Below are positions 10,101 through 19,233 of a DNA stretch of 64,000 nt, in pieces. This DNA comes from Paenibacillus roseus (GTDB lineage: Bacteria; Bacillota; Bacilli; Paenibacillales; Paenibacillaceae), in contig NZ_JAELUP010000007.1 in NCBI RefSeq assembly GCF_016424485.1, positions 1 through 64,000 on the forward strand, given 5' to 3'. How positions within the stretch are numbered: the first letter of the stretch is position 1; the number at the start of each line of letters is the position of its first letter. Under the pieces are notes generated by a model, which was not told the DNA's origin, did not search any database, and saw only the letters and a program-made list of their open reading frames with translations. A program made the position numbers and the translations under genes.

Positions 10101-11513
10101 GAACTTGAGGAGCTTGCGGCGGAGCTTGGTCGTCGTACAGAAGCAAACCTTGCTTCGGTTAGTGTGGTGTCGGTTGGCGCGTTGAACATTGCGGGCAGAG
10201 ATTATCTTTGGCCGCAAGGTGGAGTGCTGCTGGCAGTCGCCAAAGATATAGAGGAACAGAATCCGGCCTTTGGTTTTACCCGGCTGGATATCTTCCTTGA
10301 GAACCCTCATGCGGCCTGGGCAGGCCGGGCAGCGCTGCATTGGGCAGACGAATTATTATCCGGCCAGCGTGAAGAGGCGGATGTCGCCTACCGGGGAGTG
10401 CATCGATACGTATTCTCCCTGGAGGCTTTGCCGGCTGCAAGCGGCTCGGATCGCAACGATGCGAGCGGCAAGGAAGGGACCCTATTGTTTGCCGGAGCGC
10501 CTGATGAATTCAGGCTTAAAGCAGCAGAAGCTCTGATCGGACAAGGGTACAAGAATTTTGCCTTCCTTGCTCCGGCAGATAGCCTGAACGAGGGAGCCAT
10601 ATTGCAGGATGGTGTTCAAAGGGCTGAAGCAGAGCTGATCCAGCAATTAAGGGATCAAGGAATTCAGTTGCACATCTATGAAGGAAAGTCTGCTTTGGCC
10701 GGGGATATACTGTCCCGGTTGGGTGAAGAAGGACAACGCTTCACGGCCATCAATGGTTTGTTGATTGGGCCGGGTTCGGCAGCGGAGGCGGAAGCGGAGT
10801 TGCGTGCTTTGGCGCCGTGGCTGGAAGAACATACCCCGGAGTTTGTCCTTTGTATAAGTGAGCGTATAGCTGAACTGGAAGCTCAGGAAAATCAGGCTGT
10901 GCGTGCTGTGTCTCCGCGACAGGCAGAAGCGGCTCTCGCTTCGCTGGCCGAACAGTTGGAGCGGCAGCTTGGCATTACGGTTTTGATTACCCGGCTGGTC
11001 AATAAGGAATGGACCGTGCAGCAGCAGGGAAAAGCGGTATCGGATGTAGTGACAGGGTTTCTCGCCCGGACGGTACTTGCAGCCCGCGAATCGTATGCGG
11101 CAGATTCTCCATTCGTCTATCCGATTGCTGATCAGGAAGCGTCCCTTGACCGTCTGGAAGCAGCGGCGACGAGGACGCCGGCTAATGGCGAATCTCGGGG
11201 TATCAAGGAGGAAGTCACAGCTATCTGGGAAGACTTGTTTGGCATTCAACCGATTGCTCCAGATGATGATTTCTTTGGACTTGGAGGCAATTCGATGCTG
11301 GCGATTCAGCTTATGACTCGGGTCCGCAATCAGTACGATATTGAATTGCAGTTGGAGAACATGTTTGATGATCCGACGGTCAACGGCCTTTCCAAGCAAA
11401 TTGCCGAAGCATTGGGGCAAGGGGAAGAAGATGAAATGGAATCTCTGCTCAAGGAGCTTGAGGGACAGTCTTGGGAGGACATAGAGAAGGAACTTGAAAA
11501 ACTAAACTCTTAA
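7149..11513 (+). CDS. Type I polyketide synthase module: KS-AT-(degenerate KR)-ACP
   Basis: 1,454 residues. KS occupies about 1-425 with catalytic Cys178 in TSCSTS and the HGTGT motif near 314. AT (about 530-850) has GHSIGEY near 625 and HAFH near 723, the signature of malonyl-CoA selection. Residues about 895-1335 begin with a PVWKR segment typical of a KR structural subdomain. However, the expected glycine-rich NADPH loop and the Tyr-x-x-x-Asn catalytic pair cannot be found. ACP follows with Ser1382 in GGNSM and an acidic tail. No DH, ER or TE is seen. It should extend the upstream peptide by one malonate and leave the beta-keto group unreduced (inference). Start ATG has AGAGGT about 8 bp upstream. 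It lies between two NRPS genes in one transcription direction. Confidence 0.95.
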   Translation: MYSRNGSEIAIVGMNCRFPGASNVEEFWNNLVQGKESITFFDDGELELAGIDPALLQKKNYVKAGAVLDNIDQFDASFFGFTPREAEILDPQHRLFLESGWEALELAGYAPEKYEGRIGVYAGVFTSSYLFNLYTTPGLVESVGELSVRHGNEKDYLATRMSYKFNLKGPSVSVQTSCSTSLVAVHLAVQNLLGGECDMALAGGVSISAQQKTGYLYQEGDVLTPDGHCRPFDAKAGGTIFGNGVGVVVLKRLDDAIEEGDTIYAVIKGSAINNDGSDKVSFIAPSVNGQAEVIADALAMADVKPSTIGMIEAHGTGTILGDPIEIAALTKVYRAETDQKNYCAVGSVKSNVGHLGAASGVAGLIKAALSLKHKIIPPSLHFETPNPSIDFANSPFFVNTETREWKEPGEIPRRAGVSSFGMGGTNAHVVLEECVEYREQPSIHPKTEQLLVLSALTDQALDQAAERLQGYLESQPDAPLADIAFTLQAGRREFPHRTMLVARTSQEALEKLNNQENRKLWKGQAATGRRIAFVFPGQGSQYVGMAQELYEKEQIFRETLDSCSAALQPLLGLDLRTLLFHPSKSEAASEQLQQTAMAQPSLFAIEYSLAKQLEAWGIEPSYMLGHSIGEYAAACLAGVFSLEDALRIVAARGRLMQRMPAGGMLSVPLTEAQAKERLIGSLSIAAVNAPELTIVAGPVHEIEEVRGQLAAEGISTQLLHTSHAFHSAMMDPILDEFFEELSRIDMKAPTIPYLSNLTGKWIQPEEAVDPQYWTRHLRETVRFSDGVQILLDNPDILIVEVGPGHTLSGLIKKHGQSDREPIAVPLIRHPKDRQSDRLVLLQGVGRLWLEGASVNWSGLHGGSKPGRIPLVTYPFQRESYWIERKSASLASTQASVVPDSGHVYAPVWKRTAALAPTSELQHDAVWLLTGDVYSDVSRLLSDSLRQRGVRVLLAEEAKPAEALRQASEIPARIVVIADGSTGAAELEELAAELGRRTEANLASVSVVSVGALNIAGRDYLWPQGGVLLAVAKDIEEQNPAFGFTRLDIFLENPHAAWAGRAALHWADELLSGQREEADVAYRGVHRYVFSLEALPAASGSDRNDASGKEGTLLFAGAPDEFRLKAAEALIGQGYKNFAFLAPADSLNEGAILQDGVQRAEAELIQQLRDQGIQLHIYEGKSALAGDILSRLGEEGQRFTAINGLLIGPGSAAEAEAELRALAPWLEEHTPEFVLCISERIAELEAQENQAVRAVSPRQAEAALASLAEQLERQLGITVLITRLVNKEWTVQQQGKAVSDVVTGFLARTVLAARESYAADSPFVYPIADQEASLDRLEAAATRTPANGESRGIKEEVTAIWEDLFGIQPIAPDDDFFGLGGNSMLAIQLMTRVRNQYDIELQLENMFDDPTVNGLSKQIAEALGQGEEDEMESLLKELEGQSWEDIEKELEKLNS

Positions 11514-11526
11514 AGGTGGGCTAGCT

Positions 11527-12036
11527 ATGATTGCAAAGCTACAATTGGAAGAAGTAACCCAAGTAGACCCGGTTCTTTTGGAACAATTGAGCGAGCTGTT
11601 GGTTGATGTTGTAGAGGAGGGGGCATCGATAGGTTTCTTGCCTCCTTTAAGCAAGGAGAGTGCAAGAGACTATTGGGAGGGAGTGTTGGAGGACGGGGTT
11701 ATTCTATGGATCGCCAAGGAAGGAGACCGTGTAGGTGGAACGGTGCAGTTGCACTTGTCGCAAAAGGCTAACGGGACTCACAGAGCGGAAGTTGCCAAAC
11801 TGATGGTCCACCCCCTTCAACGTCAGAAAGGGATTGGAAAGGCGCTAATGACGACTTTGGAGGACAAAGCCAAATCAGAGGGAAGGAGCCTTCTGATACT
11901 GGATACCCGGTTAGGCGATCCGTCCAACATTGTATACCGGTCGCTGGGCTACGTGGAAGCCGGATCTATCCCGCGGTTTGCCAAGTCAGCCAATGGAGAT
12001 TTGGATGCGACGCTGTTTTTTTACAAAGAGATTTAA
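11527..12036 (+). CDS. GNAT family N-acetyltransferase inside the NRPS-PKS cluster
   Basis: 169 residues with the GNAT acetyl-CoA loop RQKGIGKAL near residue 100 and the usual preceding strand (VAKLMVHP). It starts 13 bp after the PKS stop behind GGTGGG, so it is translated within the operon. GNATs in such clusters can acetylate the product, for tailoring or self-protection (established for several NRPS clusters). The acceptor here cannot be told from sequence. Generic GNAT annotation is secure; a role in the pathway is inferred from position only. Confidence 0.9.
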   Translation: MIAKLQLEEVTQVDPVLLEQLSELLVDVVEEGASIGFLPPLSKESARDYWEGVLEDGVILWIAKEGDRVGGTVQLHLSQKANGTHRAEVAKLMVHPLQRQKGIGKALMTTLEDKAKSEGRSLLILDTRLGDPSNIVYRSLGYVEAGSIPRFAKSANGDLDATLFFYKEI

Positions 12037-12061
12037 TTCTTTTTGAGGAAGGATGTAGGAG

Positions 12062-15000
12062 ATGATAAATCAGGAGATCGTAATGGAACGTGTATCCCGC
12101 AATCAATCTTTGCCTCTTTCGGTTGAGCAGTACCGGCTATGGTTCCTCAGCCAATTGGACCCTGACAGTATTCATTTCAATATTAATATGGCTTTCCGTA
12201 TTCAAGGCTCGTTGCAGGAGGAATTGTTCGAGAGGAGCCTGAATGAGTTAGTTTGCCGTCATGAATCATTGCGCACCGTTTTTCATGTCAGAGACCAGGA
12301 GCCGGAGCAGGTAATTCTCGATCAGGTATATATTCCGATTGCGCAGACCGACCTTAGCCATTTGCCTGCAGAAGAGCGGGAACTGCGCGCTATTGATCTG
12401 ATGAATGAAGAAATCCAGCAGCCGTTCTCTTTGGAAGCAGGGCCGCTGTTGCGCGCAAGAATATACAGATTAGCTGCGGAAGAACGGATCTTGTTGTTTA
12501 CCATTCATCATATTATTGCGGACTTCAGTTCACTGGTCAAAATCATTCAGGAGTTGGGTGTGTTTTATACGGCTTTTATCAATGAAAAGGCTCCTGAACT
12601 GCCGCTGCTTCCCCTCCAGTTTGCAGATTATACGTACTGGCAGAAAGTGAAGATGCAAGGCGCTTCCTATGACAAGCAACTCCATTATTGGCGGGAGAAA
12701 TTAGGCGGAGAGCTGCCTGTGTTGAGAATGCCTGTAGACCGTCCGCATTCTCCTGTCATGACTCACAATGGAGCAAGATTGCGTATTACGATCTCCCCGG
12801 AACTTACGGCCGAATTAAAGGCATTGAGCCGGAAGAGCGGCGTCACGCTCTTTAATACGCTGCTGGCAGCGTATCAAACGCTGTTGTACCGCTACACGGG
12901 ACAAAATGATATTTGTATCGGAACATCCATCAGCACGCGCAATAAACCAGAACTGCAAGATATGATCGGCATGCTGGTCAATAATCTGGTTTTAAGAGTG
13001 AACCTGGCAGGAGAGCCTACATTTGCCGAAGTATTGAAGCTCGCACGCAAGACCGCTTTCGGAGCATTTGCCCATCAGGATATTCCCTATGAAAAGCTGA
13101 TAGACGAGTTGCAGTCAGACCGGGATAGGAGCCGCAACCCCTTCTTTCAAACCATGCTCACCCATCTTCATGCGCCACCGTCCGATGTTCAATCGCTCCC
13201 TGGCGTAACCATCAAGCGTTTTGAATTCAACAAGAAGCCGAGTGCGTTGGAGCTGTCCTTCACGATTACCGAAAATCAAGATGTTCTGGAAGCGGTCATG
13301 GATTACAATACGGACTTGTTTAACGGGGATACCATCGAGCGGATGCTCGGACATTTTCAGCATTTGCTGCAGGAGGTTGTGCTTGATCCCCATCGCAGCA
13401 TCCTTGAACTGCCAATAATATCAGAAGCGGAAAGCCAGCAGATTCTATACAACTGGAGCGGGAAAAGCAGAACAAGGCCTCTGCCTGAAGCCAGTGTCCA
13501 CGATCTGTTCACCCGGCAAGCCTCACGTACACCGGAGGCTGTAGCGATTCGCTTTAAAAATCAACAGTACACTTATCGGGAGCTGGATGAGCGATCCAAT
13601 CAGGTAGCCCATTACCTGATCAAAAAGGGGCTTGTACGCAACCAATTGGTCGGAATTTGCCTGGATCGTTCACTGGAATTGATAGTTGGATTGCTCGGGA
13701 TTTTAAAAGCCGGAGGGGCTTATATCCCTCTTGATCCCTCCTATCCGCAGGAACGTTTAACCTATATGCTGCAGAATGCTCAAGCTCCTATCCTGATTAC
13801 AACGGGTGAACGGAAAACAAGATTTGAAGGTGAATCCTGCTCTGTCATCGCATTGGATGAGGAATGGAAGTCCATTGCCCAGGAACCGTACACCGTGCCA
13901 GAAGGCAAAGCCAATCCCAATGATCTGATATATGTGATCTATACCTCGGGTTCTACGGGTACGCCAAAGGGAGTCATGGTGTCACACCAAGGCGTGGTCA
14001 ACCATTGCTTTAATATAATAGACCGTTTCCAACTTACGCCTCGGGATCGTGTACTGCAATTTACGTCCATCAGCTTTGATGTGGCGGTTCAGGAAATTTT
14101 CCCGACTCTGCTGGCAGGATCGACACTCGTGCTGTGGAAAGACAAATATCTCTCTGAGGGCGGGGAGTTTTTGGCCTGGATTCAACAAGAGGAAATTTCG
14201 GTGCTCAATTTAACGACAGCCCACTGGAGCAATCTCGTATCAGACCTGAAATACGAGCGGGCGGAACTGCCCTCCAGTCTTAAATTGGTTATTGTAGGCG
14301 GGGAAAAGGTCTCTTATGAAACATTTCTCACCTGGAGGAGACTGACAGCAGGCCAGGTAAGATGGATAAACGATTATGGTCTGACAGAGACAACCATTAC
14401 GGCGACGATGTTTGAGCCGGATATCAAATGGCAAGTGGACAAAGTCATACCTGTCGGGCAACCGCTTAATAACGTAGAGATTTATATTTTGAATCATAGA
14501 CTGGAGTTGGTGCCTACAGGTGTTTTCGGCGAACTGTATATTGGCGGCGCCGGATTGGCCCTCGGTTACTTGGGACAACCGAATTTGAGCCGGAATCGCT
14601 TTATACAGCATCCATTCTCTGATGATCCGAATGCCAAGGTGTTCAAAACGGGGGATTTGGCGAGGTTTTTACCGGATGGAAATGTGGAATTCCTCGGTCG
14701 TCTGGATCATCAGGTCAAGGTGAGGGGGTATCGCATTGAAATTGGCGAGATTGAAGTACAATTGCAGCAATATGGCAAGCTTGCCCAGTCAGTGGTAGTG
14801 CCGCGGACAGCAGCCAACGGGGAGGTGCGGCTTGCCGCATACGTCGTGTTAGGCGATTCCAATGCCCGAATTGAAGAGTTAAAGAGCTTTCTAAAGAGCA
14901 GGCTGCCCGATTATATGGTTCCTTCCCATTATGTGGTGCTGGATCAGATTCCGCTTACTGTGAATGGGAAAGTGGATACGGCTGCACTTCCGAAGCCAGA

Positions 15001-16081
15001 ACTGCTCGCTTCGAAAGATAAGGAATATCTGGCGCCGCGCACAACATCGGAAGCAACGGCGGTAGATATATGGCGCAATCTTCTGGAGAATCCCGCTGTG
15101 GGAGTGTTGGATAACTTCTTTGAAGTTGGAGGCAACTCGCTGCTCGCTACCCAGGTTGTGTCGCAAGCGAAAGCCCGGTTTGGCTGCGATATTCCATTGC
15201 GTTATTTATTTGAATATCCGGTTCTTGCCGATTGGGCAGCGCAAATTGATGGGATCAAACTGGCGCTGCATGCGCAGCCGGAATCAGAGCCGTGCATGGT
15301 CAAAATTCAACAAAAAGGGGAAAAGAATCCGCTATTCTTTTTTCACCCGGTCGGAGGAAGCATCACCTGTTATTTCACGCTCACCCGGCAGTTAGGGGAA
15401 GATCAGCCCTTCTATGCCTTCCAATCGCACAAGATGGTCAATTCCAGCTTGACTCCGGAAACGATTGAAGAGATGGCGAATGCCTATCTCCAGGAAATTT
15501 TAGCATTCCGTCCAGAGGGGCCTTATCGGTTAGGCGGGTGGTCAATGGGAGGATTTATTGCATACGAAGTAGCCAGAAAGCTGAAAGAAGCTGGACAAGA
15601 AGTCATTCAACTGGCCTTGATTGACAGCTACTTGTCCAAAACGACAGATGCCTCCGAGGAAACGGTTTTGTACCACTTCATTAAACAATTGGCTGCTGTT
15701 CCAGGATATACGATTTCGGACTCGATCCTGCTGTCGTGGAAGGCTATAGGGCTGGATCGGGATTCGCTGTACCGCGAGCTTCAGGCATTGGACTTGCTCC
15801 CGCCTGGAACTACCTCCGAGGAGGTTAGCCGCTTGTTCGACGTGTATATGAATACGGTGCAGGCGTTCCAGAAATATAACCCGGGGCCGCGGGAGAAGCT
15901 GGACATCGCGCATGTACAACTTTTTCGTGCGGAAGATTCTCATGAACAAGAAGGGGAATGGAGCCGCCTGGTCACGAATCTCTCCCTTCATCAAGTCAAA
16001 GCCGATCATTTCTCCATTGTGCACAATGCGGAAGTAGGAAGATGGATTGATATTCAAAAAAATCTATTGCCAATCGTATAG
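12062..16081 (+). CDS. Terminating NRPS module: C-A-PCP-TE
   Basis: 1,339 residues. The C domain carries HHIIADF near 148 (usual HHxxxDG; Phe replaces Gly). The A domain has YTSGSTGTPKG near 626, Asp673 in the A4 core SFDVAVQE, DYGLTETT and an intact A8 (VRGYRIEIGEIE). PCP carries Ser1026 in GGNSL. A C-terminal type I thioesterase follows with HPVGG, nucleophile Ser1161 in GWSMGG and His1316 in DHFS. It adds the last amino acid to the PKS-extended chain and releases the product by hydrolysis or cyclisation. Start ATG 12062 has GAGGAAGG nine bases upstream; Met8 (12083) behind AGGAG is an alternative. The substrate is not predicted. Confidence 0.96.
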   Translation: MINQEIVMERVSRNQSLPLSVEQYRLWFLSQLDPDSIHFNINMAFRIQGSLQEELFERSLNELVCRHESLRTVFHVRDQEPEQVILDQVYIPIAQTDLSHLPAEERELRAIDLMNEEIQQPFSLEAGPLLRARIYRLAAEERILLFTIHHIIADFSSLVKIIQELGVFYTAFINEKAPELPLLPLQFADYTYWQKVKMQGASYDKQLHYWREKLGGELPVLRMPVDRPHSPVMTHNGARLRITISPELTAELKALSRKSGVTLFNTLLAAYQTLLYRYTGQNDICIGTSISTRNKPELQDMIGMLVNNLVLRVNLAGEPTFAEVLKLARKTAFGAFAHQDIPYEKLIDELQSDRDRSRNPFFQTMLTHLHAPPSDVQSLPGVTIKRFEFNKKPSALELSFTITENQDVLEAVMDYNTDLFNGDTIERMLGHFQHLLQEVVLDPHRSILELPIISEAESQQILYNWSGKSRTRPLPEASVHDLFTRQASRTPEAVAIRFKNQQYTYRELDERSNQVAHYLIKKGLVRNQLVGICLDRSLELIVGLLGILKAGGAYIPLDPSYPQERLTYMLQNAQAPILITTGERKTRFEGESCSVIALDEEWKSIAQEPYTVPEGKANPNDLIYVIYTSGSTGTPKGVMVSHQGVVNHCFNIIDRFQLTPRDRVLQFTSISFDVAVQEIFPTLLAGSTLVLWKDKYLSEGGEFLAWIQQEEISVLNLTTAHWSNLVSDLKYERAELPSSLKLVIVGGEKVSYETFLTWRRLTAGQVRWINDYGLTETTITATMFEPDIKWQVDKVIPVGQPLNNVEIYILNHRLELVPTGVFGELYIGGAGLALGYLGQPNLSRNRFIQHPFSDDPNAKVFKTGDLARFLPDGNVEFLGRLDHQVKVRGYRIEIGEIEVQLQQYGKLAQSVVVPRTAANGEVRLAAYVVLGDSNARIEELKSFLKSRLPDYMVPSHYVVLDQIPLTVNGKVDTAALPKPELLASKDKEYLAPRTTSEATAVDIWRNLLENPAVGVLDNFFEVGGNSLLATQVVSQAKARFGCDIPLRYLFEYPVLADWAAQIDGIKLALHAQPESEPCMVKIQQKGEKNPLFFFHPVGGSITCYFTLTRQLGEDQPFYAFQSHKMVNSSLTPETIEEMANAYLQEILAFRPEGPYRLGGWSMGGFIAYEVARKLKEAGQEVIQLALIDSYLSKTTDASEETVLYHFIKQLAAVPGYTISDSILLSWKAIGLDRDSLYRELQALDLLPPGTTSEEVSRLFDVYMNTVQAFQKYNPGPREKLDIAHVQLFRAEDSHEQEGEWSRLVTNLSLHQVKADHFSIVHNAEVGRWIDIQKNLLPIV

Positions 16082-16092
16082 GAGGAATAGCG

Positions 16093-16620
16093 TTGTTAGT
16101 TTTCATAACTAAGCTGGTTGTGTATTTCCTTTTATGGACCTTGTACTCTTATACCATGCATGTACTTGCGCACATTACGCACAAAAAGAACTTTCTTCAT
16201 AAAATTCATATGGCCCACCATAAATATGATTACGGCGAGTCGAAATGGCCTCCCCTGCATGATTTTTTCTTTTGGTTCGGGGGATGGAAGGAGACGCTGG
16301 ACGTCTGGCTCACGTTCACCCTTCCTATCGTAGTTCTCATCTTCTTCGACCCCGTGTACGGTATCATTCTCTTTGTTTTCCATTACATCTATGAGATCTT
16401 CCTGTCCCGGAATGTACTCGATCATAACCCTAACATCAAGGGAAAGTTCACGAGTATCATCCCGGTAGGCGTATTTCATCTCAAGCATCATAAGCTTTAC
16501 AAATGCAATTATTCATTCTTTATCTCCTTGTGGGACTATCTGTTCCGCACGAATGATAAACATATCACGAACAAAATAAAACAGCGGCGCAGTGAGAAGA
16601 ACTATAACGCTTCGCAATAA
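16093..16620 (+). CDS. Small fatty-acid hydroxylase / sterol desaturase-like membrane protein
   Basis: 175 residues, TTG start seven bases after GGAGG, which overlaps the stop of the preceding NRPS gene. Several hydrophobic stretches alternate with histidine clusters typical of integral di-iron oxygenases: H23xxxH27, H36/H39/H42-H43 (HMAHH), and a late HLKHH near residue 148. The family hydroxylates or desaturates lipids and carotenoids. Inside an NRPS-PKS operon it could hydroxylate the product or a lipid precursor (inference). It is shorter than usual family members (about 200-300 residues), but the histidine pattern looks complete. Confidence 0.85.
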   Translation: MLVFITKLVVYFLLWTLYSYTMHVLAHITHKKNFLHKIHMAHHKYDYGESKWPPLHDFFFWFGGWKETLDVWLTFTLPIVVLIFFDPVYGIILFVFHYIYEIFLSRNVLDHNPNIKGKFTSIIPVGVFHLKHHKLYKCNYSFFISLWDYLFRTNDKHITNKIKQRRSEKNYNASQ

Positions 16621-16645
16621 AATATTTGAGAATGGTGGGAGCCTG

Positions 16646-17866
16646 ATGAATGATTTGGAAAAAAAGCTCGCTGCGCTATCCCCTGAACAACGTGTGCTGC
16701 TGGAGAAACGGTTAAAACAAAAAGGGGGTGCAGCGGCGGATACCATTGCAAAAAACCAGGGAACCGTTGGAATTTCGGAGAGTTTGAAGAAAAAGGGGAT
16801 GAAATTTTCTCTCATCTTTTTTTCCGGGGATGGTTCTACAGATAGTGTGGATAAGTACCGGCTATTAATGGAGAGTGTCAAATTTGGCGACCGGAACGGA
16901 TTTCAAGCCGTTTGGACGCCAGAGCGCCATTTTCAAGCGGTAGGAGGATTATATCCCAACCCGTCCATTCTGAGTGCGGCATTGGCTACGATAACGGACC
17001 GAATTCAACTGAGGGCTGGCAGTGTCGTATTGCCGTTGCATCATCCTTTGCGCGTAGCTGAAGAGTGGTCCGTTGTCGACAACCTGTCCCGGGGACGGGC
17101 AGCAATTTCCATTGCAACGGGCTGGCATCCCGCAGACTTCATTCTAAATCCCGGAAACTATGATAACCGCAAAGAAGTAATGTTTGAGCATTTGGAGCTG
17201 ATCCAAAAACTGTGGCGCGGGGAATCGGTGCCGTATAAGGATATTTCCGGACAAGAGGTAGAGGTCAACATATTGCCCAAGCCGGTTCAGCCTGAACTTC
17301 CTGTCTTCCTTACAGCCTCCGGCAGTCCTGCTACCTGGAGCAAGGCGGGGGAGATGGGTTTCCATGTACTTTGCTCGCTTGCTACTCATTCGCTGGATAT
17401 GCTGAAGGACCGGATTCAACTTTACCGGGAAAAACGTAAGGAGTACGGACATGACCCGGACAGCGGGGTAGTATCGGTCATGCTGCACACTTATGTAGGC
17501 GAGGACGATAATGAGGTCAAAGAAATGGTCCGTGCTCCTTTACGCGATTACTTGAATACCTTCTTGGGGCAATACGAAACTTTAAACCCTTTTCAGGATG
17601 ATAATTCCCAAGTGCGCGATGTATTGGATAACAGCAGGGATTCGCTGATTACCTTTGCATTTGAGAAGTATTTTCAGATCAGCTCGTTAATGGGCTCCAA
17701 GCCCAAATGCGCTGCCATGATCGAACGCCTTCACAAGCTTGGTGTGGATGAAGTCTCCTGTTTGCTTGATTTTGGGCTTGAATTTGATCAAGTAATGGAA
17801 GGGCTGAAGCATTTAAATCAATTAAGGGAAATGTTTGTGCCTGCACAGGAGGAAGTCTCTGTATAA
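16646..17866 (+). CDS. LLM class flavin-dependent monooxygenase (natural-product type)
   Basis: 406 residues from ATG 16646, chosen because GGTGGGAG lies just upstream; the in-frame ATG at 16592 would overlap the previous gene and lacks such a site. The core begins at KFSLIFFSGDG and matches the luciferase-like monooxygenase type found in NRPS/PKS clusters (WTPERHF, GWHPADF). The first about 35 residues (LSPEQRVLLEKRLKQKGG) resemble the linker found at NRPS domain edges, as if this were a detached synthetase domain. Likely hydroxylates a carrier-bound intermediate using reduced flavin (inference from family). It overlaps no neighbour after start correction. Confidence 0.93.
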   Translation: MNDLEKKLAALSPEQRVLLEKRLKQKGGAAADTIAKNQGTVGISESLKKKGMKFSLIFFSGDGSTDSVDKYRLLMESVKFGDRNGFQAVWTPERHFQAVGGLYPNPSILSAALATITDRIQLRAGSVVLPLHHPLRVAEEWSVVDNLSRGRAAISIATGWHPADFILNPGNYDNRKEVMFEHLELIQKLWRGESVPYKDISGQEVEVNILPKPVQPELPVFLTASGSPATWSKAGEMGFHVLCSLATHSLDMLKDRIQLYREKRKEYGHDPDSGVVSVMLHTYVGEDDNEVKEMVRAPLRDYLNTFLGQYETLNPFQDDNSQVRDVLDNSRDSLITFAFEKYFQISSLMGSKPKCAAMIERLHKLGVDEVSCLLDFGLEFDQVMEGLKHLNQLREMFVPAQEEVSV

Positions 17867-17918
17867 TCCTTCTTCCTATGCAGGAGTATGGAGTTATTTA
17901 GAAATAGTAGAGGATGAG

Positions 17919-19199
17919 ATGATGAACGTACAGCGAGAGGAAATACGAATTCGGCAACGGCGGGGCATATGGGCAAACAGGGATTTTCTGAAATTTTGGA
18001 CAGGGCAATCTCTCTCCATGGTTGGCTCACAAATTACACTGATGGCTCTCCCATTAATCGCTGCAATTACATTGAACGCCACCCCGTTTCAAATGGGGGT
18101 GTTGCATGCTGTTGAATATGCGCCTTTTCTTCTATTCGGGTTGCTGGCCGGGGTTTGGGTGGACCGCTGGCCCAAAAAAATCTTGCTTGTCATTTCTGAT
18201 TTTGGACGCGCGGCTCTCCTGATCACGATTCCGCTCCTTGCATGGTTTGATTCGCTGAACATTTTTTACGTCTGCCTGATTTCGTTTTTGACCGGCATTC
18301 TGACGACTTTTTATTCCATTGCCTATCAATCAGCTCTTCCTTATATGCTCAAAAACAATGAATTGATAGACGGGAATGCCAAAATGGAATTTAGCCGGTC
18401 TGTTGCCGGAGTATCCGGGCCTGGATTTGCCGGGGTGATGGTACAATGGATGACAGGGGCATTTTCCATTATTTTAAACTCGATTTCATTTTTAATATCA
18501 GGCTTCCTGACCAGTACGATTACAGTCAATGAACCGGAACAAAGAAAGGATAGGCAGTCCAGGTTAAGTGTGTGGGAAGACATGGGGAAAGGTCTTTCGC
18601 TTGTTTTTACCAGCCGTTATCTTCGCTCTATCGCTGCCTGTTCCGCTACTTTTAATTTTTTCTATAATATGATTCAGGCTGTCCTTATTTTGTACGCGAC
18701 AAGAGTGCTGGAGTTCAGCCCTGTTACGATCGGACTTGTCATGACGTTGGGCTCCATAGGGGCAGTTCTAAGTGCCATATTAAGCAACAGGCTAGTAGGC
18801 AAGTTTGGTTTCGGGCCAGTCATTACGGGATCAGCGTTCTGCCAAGGCATCGGCTTTTTGTTTCTTATTGGGGCTACCGGAAGTAAAGGGGTCGCTTTTG
18901 GCATGATGTTTGCCTCCATGTTTATTGTTTCTTTCGCGACTACGGTGTACAACATTGCCCAGCTTAGCTTTCGGCAGTCTATCACAGAACCCGAGATGCT
19001 TGGACGGATGAATGCTACGATGAGATTTGTCGTATGGGGGGTTATCCCCATAGGGGCTTTGACGGGTGGTGCACTCGGAACCTGGATCGGCTTGTATATG
19101 ACAATTATTGTGGCCATAATAGGCGGTATTCTCTCGTTCTTATGGGTGTTCTGGTCGCCTGTGCGTTCTGTGACGGCGGGAAAAGTGCATATGGAGTGA
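17919..19199 (+). CDS. MFS transporter, probable product exporter
   Basis: About 426 residues starting at the MetMet at 17919/17922, behind GAGG. The longer frame to 17835 runs back into the monooxygenase gene and is not needed. About 12 hydrophobic segments follow a basic N-terminus (RIRQRRG). A loop GVWVDRWPKK near residue 70 matches MFS motif A. The sequence resembles the EntS/MFS_3 exporter group. Placed directly after the biosynthetic genes it most likely exports the peptide-polyketide or gives self-resistance (inference). Confidence 0.93.
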   Translation: MMNVQREEIRIRQRRGIWANRDFLKFWTGQSLSMVGSQITLMALPLIAAITLNATPFQMGVLHAVEYAPFLLFGLLAGVWVDRWPKKILLVISDFGRAALLITIPLLAWFDSLNIFYVCLISFLTGILTTFYSIAYQSALPYMLKNNELIDGNAKMEFSRSVAGVSGPGFAGVMVQWMTGAFSIILNSISFLISGFLTSTITVNEPEQRKDRQSRLSVWEDMGKGLSLVFTSRYLRSIAACSATFNFFYNMIQAVLILYATRVLEFSPVTIGLVMTLGSIGAVLSAILSNRLVGKFGFGPVITGSAFCQGIGFLFLIGATGSKGVAFGMMFASMFIVSFATTVYNIAQLSFRQSITEPEMLGRMNATMRFVVWGVIPIGALTGGALGTWIGLYMTIIVAIIGGILSFLWVFWSPVRSVTAGKVHME

Positions 19200-19233
19200 A
19201 GTCCAATCTGGATTTATAAGGGGAAACAGTCCC

